A stretch of 64,000 bases of DNA. Source: Setoptus koraiensis. Lineage: Eukaryota > Arthropoda. The DNA lies in contig CM106585.1 of assembly GCA_048013815.1 (NCBI GenBank), positions 2,418,001-2,482,000 of the forward strand, read 5' to 3'. Under the pieces are notes generated by a model. It searched no databases and was not told where the DNA came from. It saw nothing but the letters and a program-made list of their open reading frames with translations. This document shows, piece by piece, positions 11,701 to 20,548 of this stretch. The stretch's first letter is position 1. Every line of letters begins with the position of its first letter. A program made the translations under genes and the position numbers.

Positions 11701-12190
11701 TTTGCCCCTGCGATTGAATGGTAGTCGTCTATATCAGCATTCAAAAGTTATCGATGTCCCTTATAAAAACGGGGTTCAATTAAAGAGAAAATGCCCAGCG
11801 TGTAGTTTGATTGGTCCAGAGCCATCTTCCCCCACGAGAGATATTCCGCCAAATATATTTCATAGATCGATTAGTAGTGTGGCGGTATTGAGCGAACTAG
11901 ATGGCACCGCTACGGCACTTCCAATTAAGAACATTACTCTGCACAAGAAAGCTGTGGAAGGGACCATATCCTGGGAGGAATATTTCACTGGTAAAAATTT
12001 GAACAACGAAAACGAAGAAGGATGCTCACTGAAAAGTTATGTCACATACATAATGGGATATTACTGGTTTTTTCTGATAATACTGCTCGCGGGTTTGGCT
12101 TATAGATTTGGTGGACGGGCGCCATTCCGAATGAGATGTAAAAGGCTAGTTGTTAATCGTTTGCCTTTGTTGACCACTACCACAAATTAA
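8708..12190 (+). CDS. MBTPS1: Membrane-bound transcription factor site-1 protease (S1P, SKI-1)
   Basis: A Golgi subtilase that makes the first cut in SREBP and ATF6 and also activates the GlcNAc-1-phosphotransferase precursor. One exon, 1,160 residues. An N-terminal hydrophobic segment (about 36-53) is followed by a propeptide ending near an RRSLL processing motif at about 209-213. The catalytic domain shows Asp290 (IFDTGLP), His321 (GHGTFVAG), oxyanion Asn410 (SAIGNNGP) and Ser486 (GTSVSSPV). A single membrane span (about 1,112-1,133) and a basic cytosolic tail (RMRCKRLVVNR) match the family. It is slightly longer than the roughly 1,050-residue vertebrate protein, mostly at the N-terminus and before the membrane span. 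All catalytic residues are intact. In vertebrates this gene has more than 20 exons, so the lack of introns is striking. GBA follows on the same strand. Confidence 0.96.
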   Translation: MLFERPKKINLIFDNKRSADSYVNERTHKFLGSKFTTTLLLALCIGSINVVTGFHVKGHDICFDEKLFQEDVEKSVKYDDQAKVASYTDDMRDRNFTIQTDENISDTTQEYIILFKHYFSLNARVSFLEASIRSVVRQDVNSREPTNSNDIKANKIFYQLRPHKILKYPSDFDVLYFPSNVTKPDREIILNSIDSHPYVKNIVPQRSYRRSLLQSEVQYDENSTISFCYLDNVTDNASGKRYLKSVQHEPSFNTRRLFRSIPKQITSQLNADVLWKLGVTGAGVRVAIFDTGLPKNHPHFKYVKERTDWTNEKTLVDALGHGTFVAGVIASSRQCLGFAPDAELYIFRVFTQQQTSYTSWFLDAFNYAIIKKIHILNLSIGGPDFMDKPFVDKVWELTSNNIIMVSAIGNNGPLYGTLNNPADQMDVIGVGGINFEDNIAQFSSRGMTSWELPSGYGRVKPDIVTYGSSVRGSSIKGGCGTLSGTSVSSPVVAGAIALIKSGVLQLGDMINPASMKQALMLSAKRLKNVAIFEQGAGKLDLVGAYEALLSYKPTVTASPSYIDFGDCPYLWPYCSQPIYHGGMPFKINITLLNGMAVSGKFSARPTWHPHIDSNGNIADYLNVGLTYSKTLWPWSGWLALHITVREEAKKWEGYCEGHISLTIESTVLDETMHSSLSIPIRLKIIPTPPREKRILWDQYHNLRYPGGYFPRDNLMMKDDPLDWNSDHIHTNFKDLYEHLRKNDNYFVEVLGVPFTCFDARQYGALLIVDPEEEFFQEEIVKLKRDFDENGLSVIVFADWYNASVMEKVKFYDENTRHWWTPDTGGANLPALNDLLAPFGVSLSDRVYEGFFRIGHHEMYYASGTSLAQFPPGDSLVHFQKLNDQAQEIISNGTKNKIRNVPILGLHYPANRSKLAVYGDSNCLDSAHLKKECFWLLDTLLRFVNSGKIPAFFKRKSFARHTTTVADYNNEVIDYSKRPFQESKKTNMVSDHTILLDHSLPLRLNGSRLYQHSKVIDVPYKNGVQLKRKCPACSLIGPEPSSPTRDIPPNIFHRSISSVAVLSELDGTATALPIKNITLHKKAVEGTISWEEYFTGKNLNNENEEGCSLKSYVTYIMGYYWFFLIILLAGLAYRFGGRAPFRMRCKRLVVNRLPLLTTTTN

Positions 12191-13121
12191 TCAATGATGC
12201 GAAATGCAACAAGTATAATCAACTTTTGAAGAGGCATTTACTGGATTGATCAAACCCAAACAATATTAGATCTCATGAATACAACATACTAGCTCCCAAA
12301 TAATACACGTCAAAAGCCCGTCCCTATTCGAGACTGTTTTTGCTCGAACTACAATTTTCTATCATGTCTCATTGTTGTCCAGTTAATCTCTTTGGAATGT
12401 TAGAAATAGTTTTTTTCTTCCGTCGATTCTAAGTCTACGCCTATTTTTGTATTCCTCGGGTTCTGTTATAACAATTTAAACGCAACGTTATTGTTTTATT
12501 TGATGATTGATTTAAACTCAAACACTAAATTGATTCGATGCATCGTGTAATACACTCTTGAAGAGTGAAGGTTCTCATCATCAAAGTGACGGTAACCTTT
12601 ATTTGTAAATGTTATATAATGTCAAACAATATAATATAATAATCATATTGTCATATCGAGGTGTGCTGAGACCATTAAATGATGATTTCTTTAAACTCTT
12701 TTATAGTGGCGCGATATAGTTATAGGCTCAGTTACCAACAGAAAGGATAAGTTAGCACCAAAATTTTTTCTATACTACACACCTTTTCGTACAGGTAACT
12801 CAGATCAATGCAAAAAAATTCATAGCAAACTTGAACTTGGTGAATTGCGACATCTATCAGCCGGCAGGCACTTAACTTGAGTGTGACTTGGTGGTAATTA
12901 TTATGTGATTATATCGATTAGGTTAATATAAGAAAGAACTGTTCTACTGACAAATCAGATAAGTTAGTAGTGCACAAATCTCGCAATTAAAACTTTAGCA
13001 CACGTACAGTAAAGTCATAGTATAGACAGCAAATGTAGACATGCAAAATTTTGTTAGCGACGTATTGGCTCCATAGACACTCGTTAAATCACTATTTAGG
13101 AGAGCAGGAAAGACTTGAAAT
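12191..13121. other. Spacer between MBTPS1 and GBA
   Basis: About 930 bp, AT-rich. An ATTAAA near 12,674 could serve as an MBTPS1 poly(A) signal. No conserved open frame or repeat is seen. It probably holds the MBTPS1 3' UTR and the GBA promoter. Confidence 0.5.
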
Positions 13122-14973
13122 ATGTTACAATCAACAACAAAAATCGTATCCATCGGATTTACTTTGGTGCAATTGGTCATCATCGTTACTAATCCAACGG
13201 CATTATGCAGATATAGTAAGTTTTACGATCGTTGATTGGAAGATATATTGACCTGATCGACATCATGAATTCAAATAAATGATTTTTTTCTTACTATCTT
13301 CAGTTACAAAACAAAGTTTAACAATGAAGAGATGTCTGCCTTATTATCATGACTCTCACAATCCAACCAGGATAAGCTGCGAATGCTCTGTAGATCATTG
13401 TGACAATCTTGTCTTTGATTGGCCTGAGTCACAACAATTCTTGAAAATAGTTAGCAGCGAATCAGGTCATCGATATTCATTGTATAACTCACCAATCGAA
13501 AAGGTAGCGCTGCCACCACACAGTTCTATCACTGATTACCTTAGGGATGATCGAGATGGTCAAGAAAGCAACGCCCACACAATCACATTGGATTACTCTA
13601 GACAGTACCAAGCTGTATTAGGCTGGGGTGGAACCTTCACCGATGCGTCGCTCATTAACATAAACAAGTTACCGCAAAAACTGAGTAAAGTTTTGGTGGA
13701 AAATTATTACGGTGCAGATGGTTTGCAATACAACTTTGGAAGAGTGCCAATCGCTGGCACAGACTTTTCTAATCATACTTATACATACAATGATGTGCAG
13801 GTACAAGATTATAAGCAAGAATTTTGGAGACTAACCGATGAGGATACAAAACTAAAGATACCATACATCAAGATGGCTAAACAATTGGTTGCTGAGCGCA
13901 ATGACAATCTAAAGCTGTTTGCTTCATCGTGGTCGCCGCCACCGTGGATGAAAACAAATCGCAAATTCGTTCGCGGCTTCTTGCGAGGTCCGTCGTCAGT
14001 TAGAGGGAAGACATACAAAGCCTATGCAAAATATCTATTGAATTTTCTTCAAGCTTATGGAAAGAATGGTTTATCTATGTGGGGCATGACTGTGCAAAAT
14101 GAGCCCGGATCGGCTTTCGTACCGTTCTATTCTTTCAACAGTTTGCAATTTTCACCAGCAGAACAAATAGATTTCATAAACTATCACCTAGGTCCTTTAC
14201 TTCACCAACATGGATACAATAAGAGTAATTTCAAATTAATCATTGGTGATGACAGTGTTGGCATTGTCAACATTCTAATAGATAAAATATTAAGCGACGT
14301 TTCCGTCAGAAAATATGTTTCAGGTCTGGGAATACACTGGTATTTAAGTGGCCCTATGTCCTATTCTTATATTGACAAACTCTATGAAAGTCATAAGGAC
14401 GAAATAGAGTTCATTTTGATGACAGAGGCTTGTACTGGTTCTATGCCATACGAACACAATGTTGTCTTAGGCGACTGGTCTCGTGGAGTTTCCTATGCTA
14501 AAGATATAATAGAAGATTTAAATAGAAATGTCAATGGTTGGATAGATTGGAATTTAGCTTTGGATTTAAAAGGTGGACCGAATTGGGCCGGAAATTATGC
14601 TGATAGTCCTATCATAGTAGATTATTCGAACCAAAAATTCTACAAGAACCCTATGTATTATGTGCTCGGTCATTTTACAAGATTCATACCACCCGGTTCT
14701 AAGAGAATACAATTAAATATGGTCAAACGAAATAAGAGTATGACAATACATGAAGCTCACTATAAATTGAATGAATCACAAGATAGTTCAATCATGGCTA
14801 CAGCATTTATTTTACCGTCAAAGAAGCATGTGAGCTTGATATTGCTCAATTTATCTGATAGTTTTAAACAGGTTCGTGTGAAGGTAATTGGAAACATTGG
14901 AGACCCTTCAACGAGTCCACTGAGTGTAGAACTAGATCCACATAGCATAACTTCACTGGTACAAGGAATCTAA
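13122..14973 (+). CDS. GBA: Lysosomal acid glucosylceramidase (GH30)
   Basis: Glucocerebrosidase, which cleaves glucosylceramide to glucose and ceramide in the lysosome. Two exons: 13,122-13,215, encoding a 31-residue leader with a hydrophobic signal peptide (VSIGFTLVQLVIIV), and 13,304-14,973. The 88-bp intron has GTAAGT and a pyrimidine-rich TTCAG. The joint is phase 1 and gives CRYITKQSLTMKRC. The product is 587 residues. GH30 landmarks are GWGGTFTDAS, the acid/base Glu298 in MTVQNEPG and the nucleophile Glu406 in LMTEACTG, spaced as in human GBA (235/340 in mature numbering). The N-terminal cysteines (CECSVDHC) of the family are present. Without the first exon the protein would lack a signal peptide, which is why I chose this start. 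It converges on importin-13. Confidence 0.95.
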
Positions 14974-15203
14974 AAGGTGCTGTCAAGAAACAGACTGACA
15001 CAGTAAATATCGATCCAAATTTGATCTGGTTATGATTAATTTGATGAATTGATTGAATGATCAATCAAATGCTCGTTGCCAGGAATCTTGCTGAAGCCTT
15101 TTTCACTGTTTCAACCATATAACTTCAATATACTGACACTGCAATTATGGCAATTTTAATTCTAGATAGTGAGTGGAGCGACGATCATACTGATTCATCA
15201 GTT

Positions 15204-15209
15204 GTTTAA
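15204..15209 (-). promoter_or_regulatory. Possible poly(A) signal of importin-13
   Basis: ATTAAA on the minus strand (TTTAAT on plus), about 12 bases past the importin-13 stop codon. It lies inside the 247-bp gap to the convergent GBA gene. Confidence 0.35.
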
Positions 15210-15220
15210 TACAGTTATTG

Positions 15221-18200
15221 TCATGATGTTAAATTTCTAGCAACTAAACACATCTCTTGGCAAAGTTCGCGACATTTTCTTTTGTTTTTCTTCTCTTTAA
15301 GTATCAGTGGCAGGAAGTTGGATTTATGTTCTTTACGCAAATGTTTTGTTGGAAAACCGTCCTTTTCTATTATCTTTTTAACTGGGACGGTCAACTCAGG
15401 TCTGTAGTTGTCAACTATCGATATAAAAATATCAGCTATATGATCTATCGAGGCTCTCGGGGTATTGAATAGACCACCAATCACCTCCATTATGCGAATT
15501 AACAAATCCTCTATCGAAGTAACAACTATCAATTTAAGTTTCTCATTATCGATTTGCGCACTGCGGATGACGAAAGTAATGATAAATCCACTAACTTCGG
15601 ACACGGTTCTTTTTTCAGGAAATGTTAAACAAGCCAAGGCCCATTTGTATATACTGGCGAGATCCAAGATGGGCTCTTCTAAAGTGAAAATAACTGGATT
15701 TTTCTTTAATGCATGTTGAGCAAACCGAAAATAGTTCTCCATGAGATGCGATTGGTGTCCCAATTCATCAGATGAACGAGCGGTCATGGTTCTTTCTGTT
15801 ATTTCACAAAGCGCATTCCGGAAGGCTTGCTGTAGATCCCTGCAATTTCGGAATAAAGTGTAGATCCCGAAAAGAGTCTCTAAAATGGTCGGATTGTATC
15901 TTGGGTTATATAAAGTAACAAATATCCTCAATATATCGCCAACTAGAGGCTTGAGATCTTCTAGCAAGGTACGAGTAGATTTTCTAATGCATGAACCTAC
16001 AATATCAAGGAAATCCTCGTCAGTGTTATATTGTTGAGCTATGGATTCAAGTAGAGGTAGCAATTGTTGTAAAACGTGAAAAACGGGTGGAACTGCTCCA
16101 CCATTGCATGCCATTTGTGGAACAAGTGGTGGCTGAGGATTTTCCTTGTTGCAATCATCTAACTCATCCTCAGATATGTTATCATGCATTTGATACGCTT
16201 TGAGAGATTCCATGAGGGCAGCAAGAATAATTAATCTATCAGATATATGCGACTTATTGATATTGATTTGTTCCGCTGTAGTCGATTGCTCTTGATTCTG
16301 ATGAGCCAGAGCCTGTAGTTCAGTCAAGATTGGACGTAGTAGAGTGGTTAGATAATCCATAACTTGATCATTTGGTAAGATCGCTAGTGCATGACCAATG
16401 CAACACATTAGCCTTGCCCTTTCATTAGTTGGTAAACCAAATTCTGGCTGAACGGCTTCAAAACAAGAGGCAAGTATTTGCGGGGCATACGGTTTTAAAA
16501 CAGCCTGACACTCCTTTGTTAAGTCTTTGAGAGAAAGTGTCGCCATCATGTGAGCGTGATGATCTTGTGCTTTCAATCCAGCTAGCAACAGACTAAAACT
16601 AGTGCCAAGATGGGGCTCTTGGTGATAATATAACCACTCAAAGTAGGCAGCGACCATCTCGGAAGCAGTGCAGTAAAGAATTACAGAGTTGATTTGACTA
16701 AACGGTATTCTTGCAATTGATTCGAATATTTTAGTTAGATAACAGTCTTCATCGTATGGAACATGCTCTGCAATCGATCTAACTCCAAACAAGGCTGCCT
16801 CAAGCTTCTGCCATGGCTTAGCTTCATCGTCCCTAGGTGAAGTCGATAGATGATTTAATCCAGACTCTAGTTGATTACAAAGCTCAAGGAGCATACTCTT
16901 CTGCAAAACTCCGTAACATGTGGAAAGTGTGTCGCCGATATCTTGTCTATAACACCTGTGTGATTCTTTTTGATCTTCGGACCAAGAGCTATGGTACGCC
17001 GCCATAGCGGGGAATTGCACTTTGGCTAATAATACTTCAACAACATTTTGTATGAGTGGGGTGAACAGCTGTCGATAATATTCCAATAGAGGAGTATCTG
17101 ATGTTACTATATCTTCCTGAAATGAGTACCAGAAACTGAAGGCCGTATCACTATGTCTTTCATCAATTGGAAACATTCCAGGTGCTGAAGTGCACTGCAA
17201 AATTATAGCGAGCATCTTCGATATACTGGAATGCACTCTGGTTTCGTCGTTGCATGCCACTTGTTTACCTATGAGATCCAGCATTAATCGTGAGTGATTA
17301 TCTGAAAAGTTGATAACTAACGAATAGATATCAACAACAAGTTCTTCACTATCTTCATCGTGCCGGTAACGCTCGATTATGTTATCCAATTGAGCTAATC
17401 TAATAATCGCCTCAATTAATGATTGCCGATATAAATTAGCCTTATTGTGACCATAAGTTGCAGCTAAGGCAGCACAAGCTGGCTTGCATAATTCTTCATT
17501 TGCTATAGAGTTAAACAAGATGTCTATTAAAGCTTGGTGATTGTCTTGTTCTAGAAGCGATGTCAAAGAGTGGTGAGTCCAACTGGTGCAACACTTAATG
17601 ACGCTTTTTTTGCATTCTATACTGACAAAGTTCTCATCTGTGATTAATAATGTTTGAATAAATCGGAAAACAGAAGCTCCCGCCTGAGAGATGGCATCTG
17701 ACAATTTGGCTCTTTGTTCTTTGTGGGGAACTATGCTAGAGTACTCCTCTGGAATGAAAGAAAGTAGTCGCAAAAGAATGTCGACAATTCTCTTGGGTTC
17801 TACTGTGACAGGTAAATTTTGTGGTTGGAAAGTTTGCAGGATATCCTCGATTGCGTTAGTCCAGAACGAGCCCATGGCTCTAACAGTGAAAACTGCCAAA
17901 GCTAGGGACAAGCGCTCAATTACAATCCTATCACTGTTTGAGTGGCCAGCATATCTCACTAAGGTATCAACAAGCTTAGGTCTGAGGTTCAATTTTAACC
18001 AATCCTCTTCTAATTGATACCAATTTTGATTGATTTTAACAACTATTGTATTTGATGCAAAGAAGCGCACCGAGACAGGATAATTAACATTGGGATCTAG
18101 AAGAGGCCAGCATAAATCCCATGCAGCGGAAGAAGATTGAATCTCAATCAATTGTCTATCTGCTTGTGTCTGTTCTTCTGGCTTGGAAGAATGATATAAT

Positions 18201-18385
18201 TGATTAACTAGATTAACAACATGACAAATTACTTCCTCTTGTGTTTTATTACTAATCCAGGCATCGATGTTGTTGCAATGATTGTTTGGTTGCATTGTAT
18301 TATCGTGTTCTTCGAATGAAGTTTGATGTTGGTTATCACTTAATTGAGATTCCTGAACCACCGACATAGCTTCATCGAAGTCCAT
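15221..18385 (-). CDS. IPO13: Importin-13 (importin-beta family, bidirectional transport receptor)
   Basis: A HEAT-repeat karyopherin that in known animals imports cargoes such as Mago-Y14 and UBC9 and exports eIF1A. One exon, 1,054 residues, against 963 in human. The N-terminal part resembles the RanGTP-binding importin-beta domain (EEQTQADRQLIEIQSSSAAW, then PVSVRFFASNTIVVKI). Family stretches include APGMFPIDER followed by FSFWYSFQEDI, and a basic C-terminus (KEKKNKRKCRELCQEMC). The extra length is an N-terminal acidic/Asn-rich extension of about 50 residues and a loop near residue 740-770. The frame is open throughout and starts at ATG 18,385. Vertebrate IPO13 has about 20 exons, so this copy has lost them or sits in an intron-poor lineage. 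Confidence 0.93.
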   Translation of the reverse strand: MDFDEAMSVVQESQLSDNQHQTSFEEHDNTMQPNNHCNNIDAWISNKTQEEVICHVVNLVNQLYHSSKPEEQTQADRQLIEIQSSSAAWDLCWPLLDPNVNYPVSVRFFASNTIVVKINQNWYQLEEDWLKLNLRPKLVDTLVRYAGHSNSDRIVIERLSLALAVFTVRAMGSFWTNAIEDILQTFQPQNLPVTVEPKRIVDILLRLLSFIPEEYSSIVPHKEQRAKLSDAISQAGASVFRFIQTLLITDENFVSIECKKSVIKCCTSWTHHSLTSLLEQDNHQALIDILFNSIANEELCKPACAALAATYGHNKANLYRQSLIEAIIRLAQLDNIIERYRHDEDSEELVVDIYSLVINFSDNHSRLMLDLIGKQVACNDETRVHSSISKMLAIILQCTSAPGMFPIDERHSDTAFSFWYSFQEDIVTSDTPLLEYYRQLFTPLIQNVVEVLLAKVQFPAMAAYHSSWSEDQKESHRCYRQDIGDTLSTCYGVLQKSMLLELCNQLESGLNHLSTSPRDDEAKPWQKLEAALFGVRSIAEHVPYDEDCYLTKIFESIARIPFSQINSVILYCTASEMVAAYFEWLYYHQEPHLGTSFSLLLAGLKAQDHHAHMMATLSLKDLTKECQAVLKPYAPQILASCFEAVQPEFGLPTNERARLMCCIGHALAILPNDQVMDYLTTLLRPILTELQALAHQNQEQSTTAEQININKSHISDRLIILAALMESLKAYQMHDNISEDELDDCNKENPQPPLVPQMACNGGAVPPVFHVLQQLLPLLESIAQQYNTDEDFLDIVGSCIRKSTRTLLEDLKPLVGDILRIFVTLYNPRYNPTILETLFGIYTLFRNCRDLQQAFRNALCEITERTMTARSSDELGHQSHLMENYFRFAQHALKKNPVIFTLEEPILDLASIYKWALACLTFPEKRTVSEVSGFIITFVIRSAQIDNEKLKLIVVTSIEDLLIRIMEVIGGLFNTPRASIDHIADIFISIVDNYRPELTVPVKKIIEKDGFPTKHLRKEHKSNFLPLILKEKKNKRKCRELCQEMCLVARNLTS

Positions 18386-19247
18386 GGTTGATTTAATTGG
18401 TTGTGTTGCTTTTTGGGTGTCTATTATAATATAAATATATATACTAAGTACGTATTAGTGGTAAGTCACTTTATACTGAAATTGAGATTATTGCTTCGTA
18501 TCTATTACTGCAAGTAGAACGCGAATTGTTTACGATGGTGTGTATGTGTGTTATTACATGTGTGTCATTAAATGTGTAATATTACTGTTATAATAATATT
18601 CTCCTTCAATACCTTATGAAAAGTATTTCCATAGTATCTTTTGAGTTCGAATGGGTCTAATTGTTAGTTGTTGTGAGGGCTACGTTGACTACAGCTGCAA
18701 CGAGCTAAATATTTCATGTTGTTATGTTAATCTTTGTTGAAAAACAACTCATGATCAATCGGTGATGGCAAATTGATTAGTCAAAAATCGTAAATCTCAT
18801 AAAATAAATATAAATAAATAATGATAATCCATTGCACCTCCGATGTCAACGATGCAAATAGCTGCATATTAAATTGATCATATGTTTGTGAGAAGACATT
18901 CATAAAATGCACTCACACAAGTTTATTACAGGGTGTTCTCAAATTATTGTCATATCTTTTCCGATGGTACACGTGCTCTGAGGTGCTACTTCAATTGTGG
19001 CAGCGTTGCGAGATCGCTGTGATCATGCCAGAAAAGAACATTTGTCGAAATAATTTTGTCTGTCAACATACGTTACTTGGTAAACATCTAACAAGTATTT
19101 GTGGGTGCCTCGCTAAAAGTATTCTTTTTGAGGATTGCTTGAATTTTGCCGTCAATATCAATCTATGAAAGTGACGTCGCTTTGATGGAATTCTCAGCAT
19201 TCAGCGCCCAACGTGTGAGCGCAAGTTTTGAATCCACATTTTTCATT
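18386..19247. other. Intergenic, upstream of importin-13
   Basis: AT-rich DNA holding the importin-13 promoter on the minus strand. I see no gene or named element before the MITE that begins at 19,248. Confidence 0.5.
19238..19247. repeat. Left target-site duplication of the MITE
   Basis: ATTTTTCATT directly precedes the left terminal inverted repeat and recurs exactly at 19,649-19,658 after the right end. Confidence 0.85.
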
Positions 19248-19648
19248 AGTGATCGGGGGAGGTACGTCTCCCCCTCCCACCTCCCCGATTTCATGTCGGG
19301 GAGGTGGGAGTAAGGACCTCCCGCCTCCCCGTTTCAATCAGCACCGGTTTATCAGAACGAAATAACAGTTGAGGCACCAGCTATCAAAATCATTAGAATC
19401 ATATAAAACAATTAAAATAAATTGTTTTGTGTCTTTTTTATATTTATTTCAAGCATCTGGGAGAGATTTGGGACCCCCCCGTTTTTTTCGGGAGGTAAAA
19501 ATGCCTCCCCGGGGAGGGGGAGGCTCCCACCTCCCCGTTTCGAAACGGGGATAAACACCTCCCCACCTCCCGCTCCCCATTTTGAAACGGGGAGGGGGAG
19601 GTGGGAGCCTCCCGCGGGGAGGCCACCTCCCCTCCTCCCCCGATCACT
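19248..19648. mobile_element. MITE with 15-bp TIRs and 10-bp target duplication (Mutator-like by TSD length)
   Basis: A 401-bp non-coding element. Both ends read AGTGATCGGGGGAGG inward (15 bp, perfect). It is flanked by a perfect 10-bp direct repeat. Two GC-rich arms, made of alternating CCTCCC and GGGAGG blocks, enclose an AT-rich centre (about 19,340-19,460). The arms contain inner palindromes: CCTCCCCGGGGAGG at 19,504-19,517 and CCCCGTTTCGAAACGGGG at 19,533-19,550. A 10-bp duplication fits the 8-11 bp range of Mutator-like transposons, but no transposase is in the window, so the superfamily is inferred. The intact duplication suggests a fairly recent insertion. A diverged copy lies at 6,790-7,115. 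Long open frames through the arms are artefacts of the repeats. Confidence 0.85.
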
Positions 19649-19658
19649 ATTTTTCATT
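19649..19658. repeat. Right target-site duplication of the MITE
   Basis: ATTTTTCATT, identical to 19,238-19,247. Confidence 0.85.
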
Positions 19659-20548
19659 GTGACTATATTAAATGGATAGTATGTTTGAGAAGAGAATATT
19701 GTGCTCACAAGATGCAAAGTTACCTTACATAGCGCACCGGAACGATTGTAAATCTAATCTCTGATTATGATAAAATAGCAACTTTTATAGTTTGAGTATG
19801 TTATGTAATCAATACAATGCGCCGAGAATCAATACATCATTGTACATCATCCTGATAAAGAATTGTCAAGAGAATCGTTGGTTTTGAGATAGGAAATCCG
19901 AGTGTCTCTTAGTGTAAATGGAATTTGGTGGTTTGGCCAAATTTATGTTAGCAACTGAGTAGACATGGTGATAATGTCGGGAAGATTTCTGACAATTGAA
20001 TGAAAACAATAGGAAGAGAAAAGTTTCCCAGATTGAAATCAATATTTGAGAGAATGTCTCTTTTATTTATTGTGTCTAAATTGTATTCATTCGTTATCTG
20101 TAGCTGCTCGATGAAACAAGTTGATATAGACATTAATGTTATACTATGTGACTATTTTTCAATATCTAATATACAAAGCTATCTATGGAGATGTAAGAAG
20201 AGTTCATCGGTGTTAATCAAATTGAAATAATTATGTACTGTCGCTATGGCTAGACACTAAATATATCAGCCAGATCATCATGTGTTTTTTACATCGGTTG
20301 TGACTCTCATATCGATGACTATCACAACAAAGTAATTGTCTGAATTAGTCTTGACAACAACTAATATTGTTATATTGTCACTGATAGCATGCATAAAGAG
20401 GGCCTACTGAAGATATAATCTTGTCGAAAATAATCGATTCTAGTTGGCTGGAAATCAATTTTGAGACACAATTTAATTAAAAATCTAGCTTAAAACTTTA
20501 ATCAAACAAGAGAAAAAGTTCAGTTGGTCGCAAGCTCCCTAGATAATC
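19659..20548. other. Intergenic, upstream of the flavin monooxygenase
   Basis: About 890 bp of AT-rich DNA with no conserved open frame or repeat that I can name. It probably includes the FMO promoter. Confidence 0.5.

Noticed and set aside
19369-19717. Open frames rich in Gly/Pro/Arg on both strands
   Set aside because: They are translations of the CCTCCC/GGGAGG arms of the MITE. Frames open on both strands at once reflect repeat composition.
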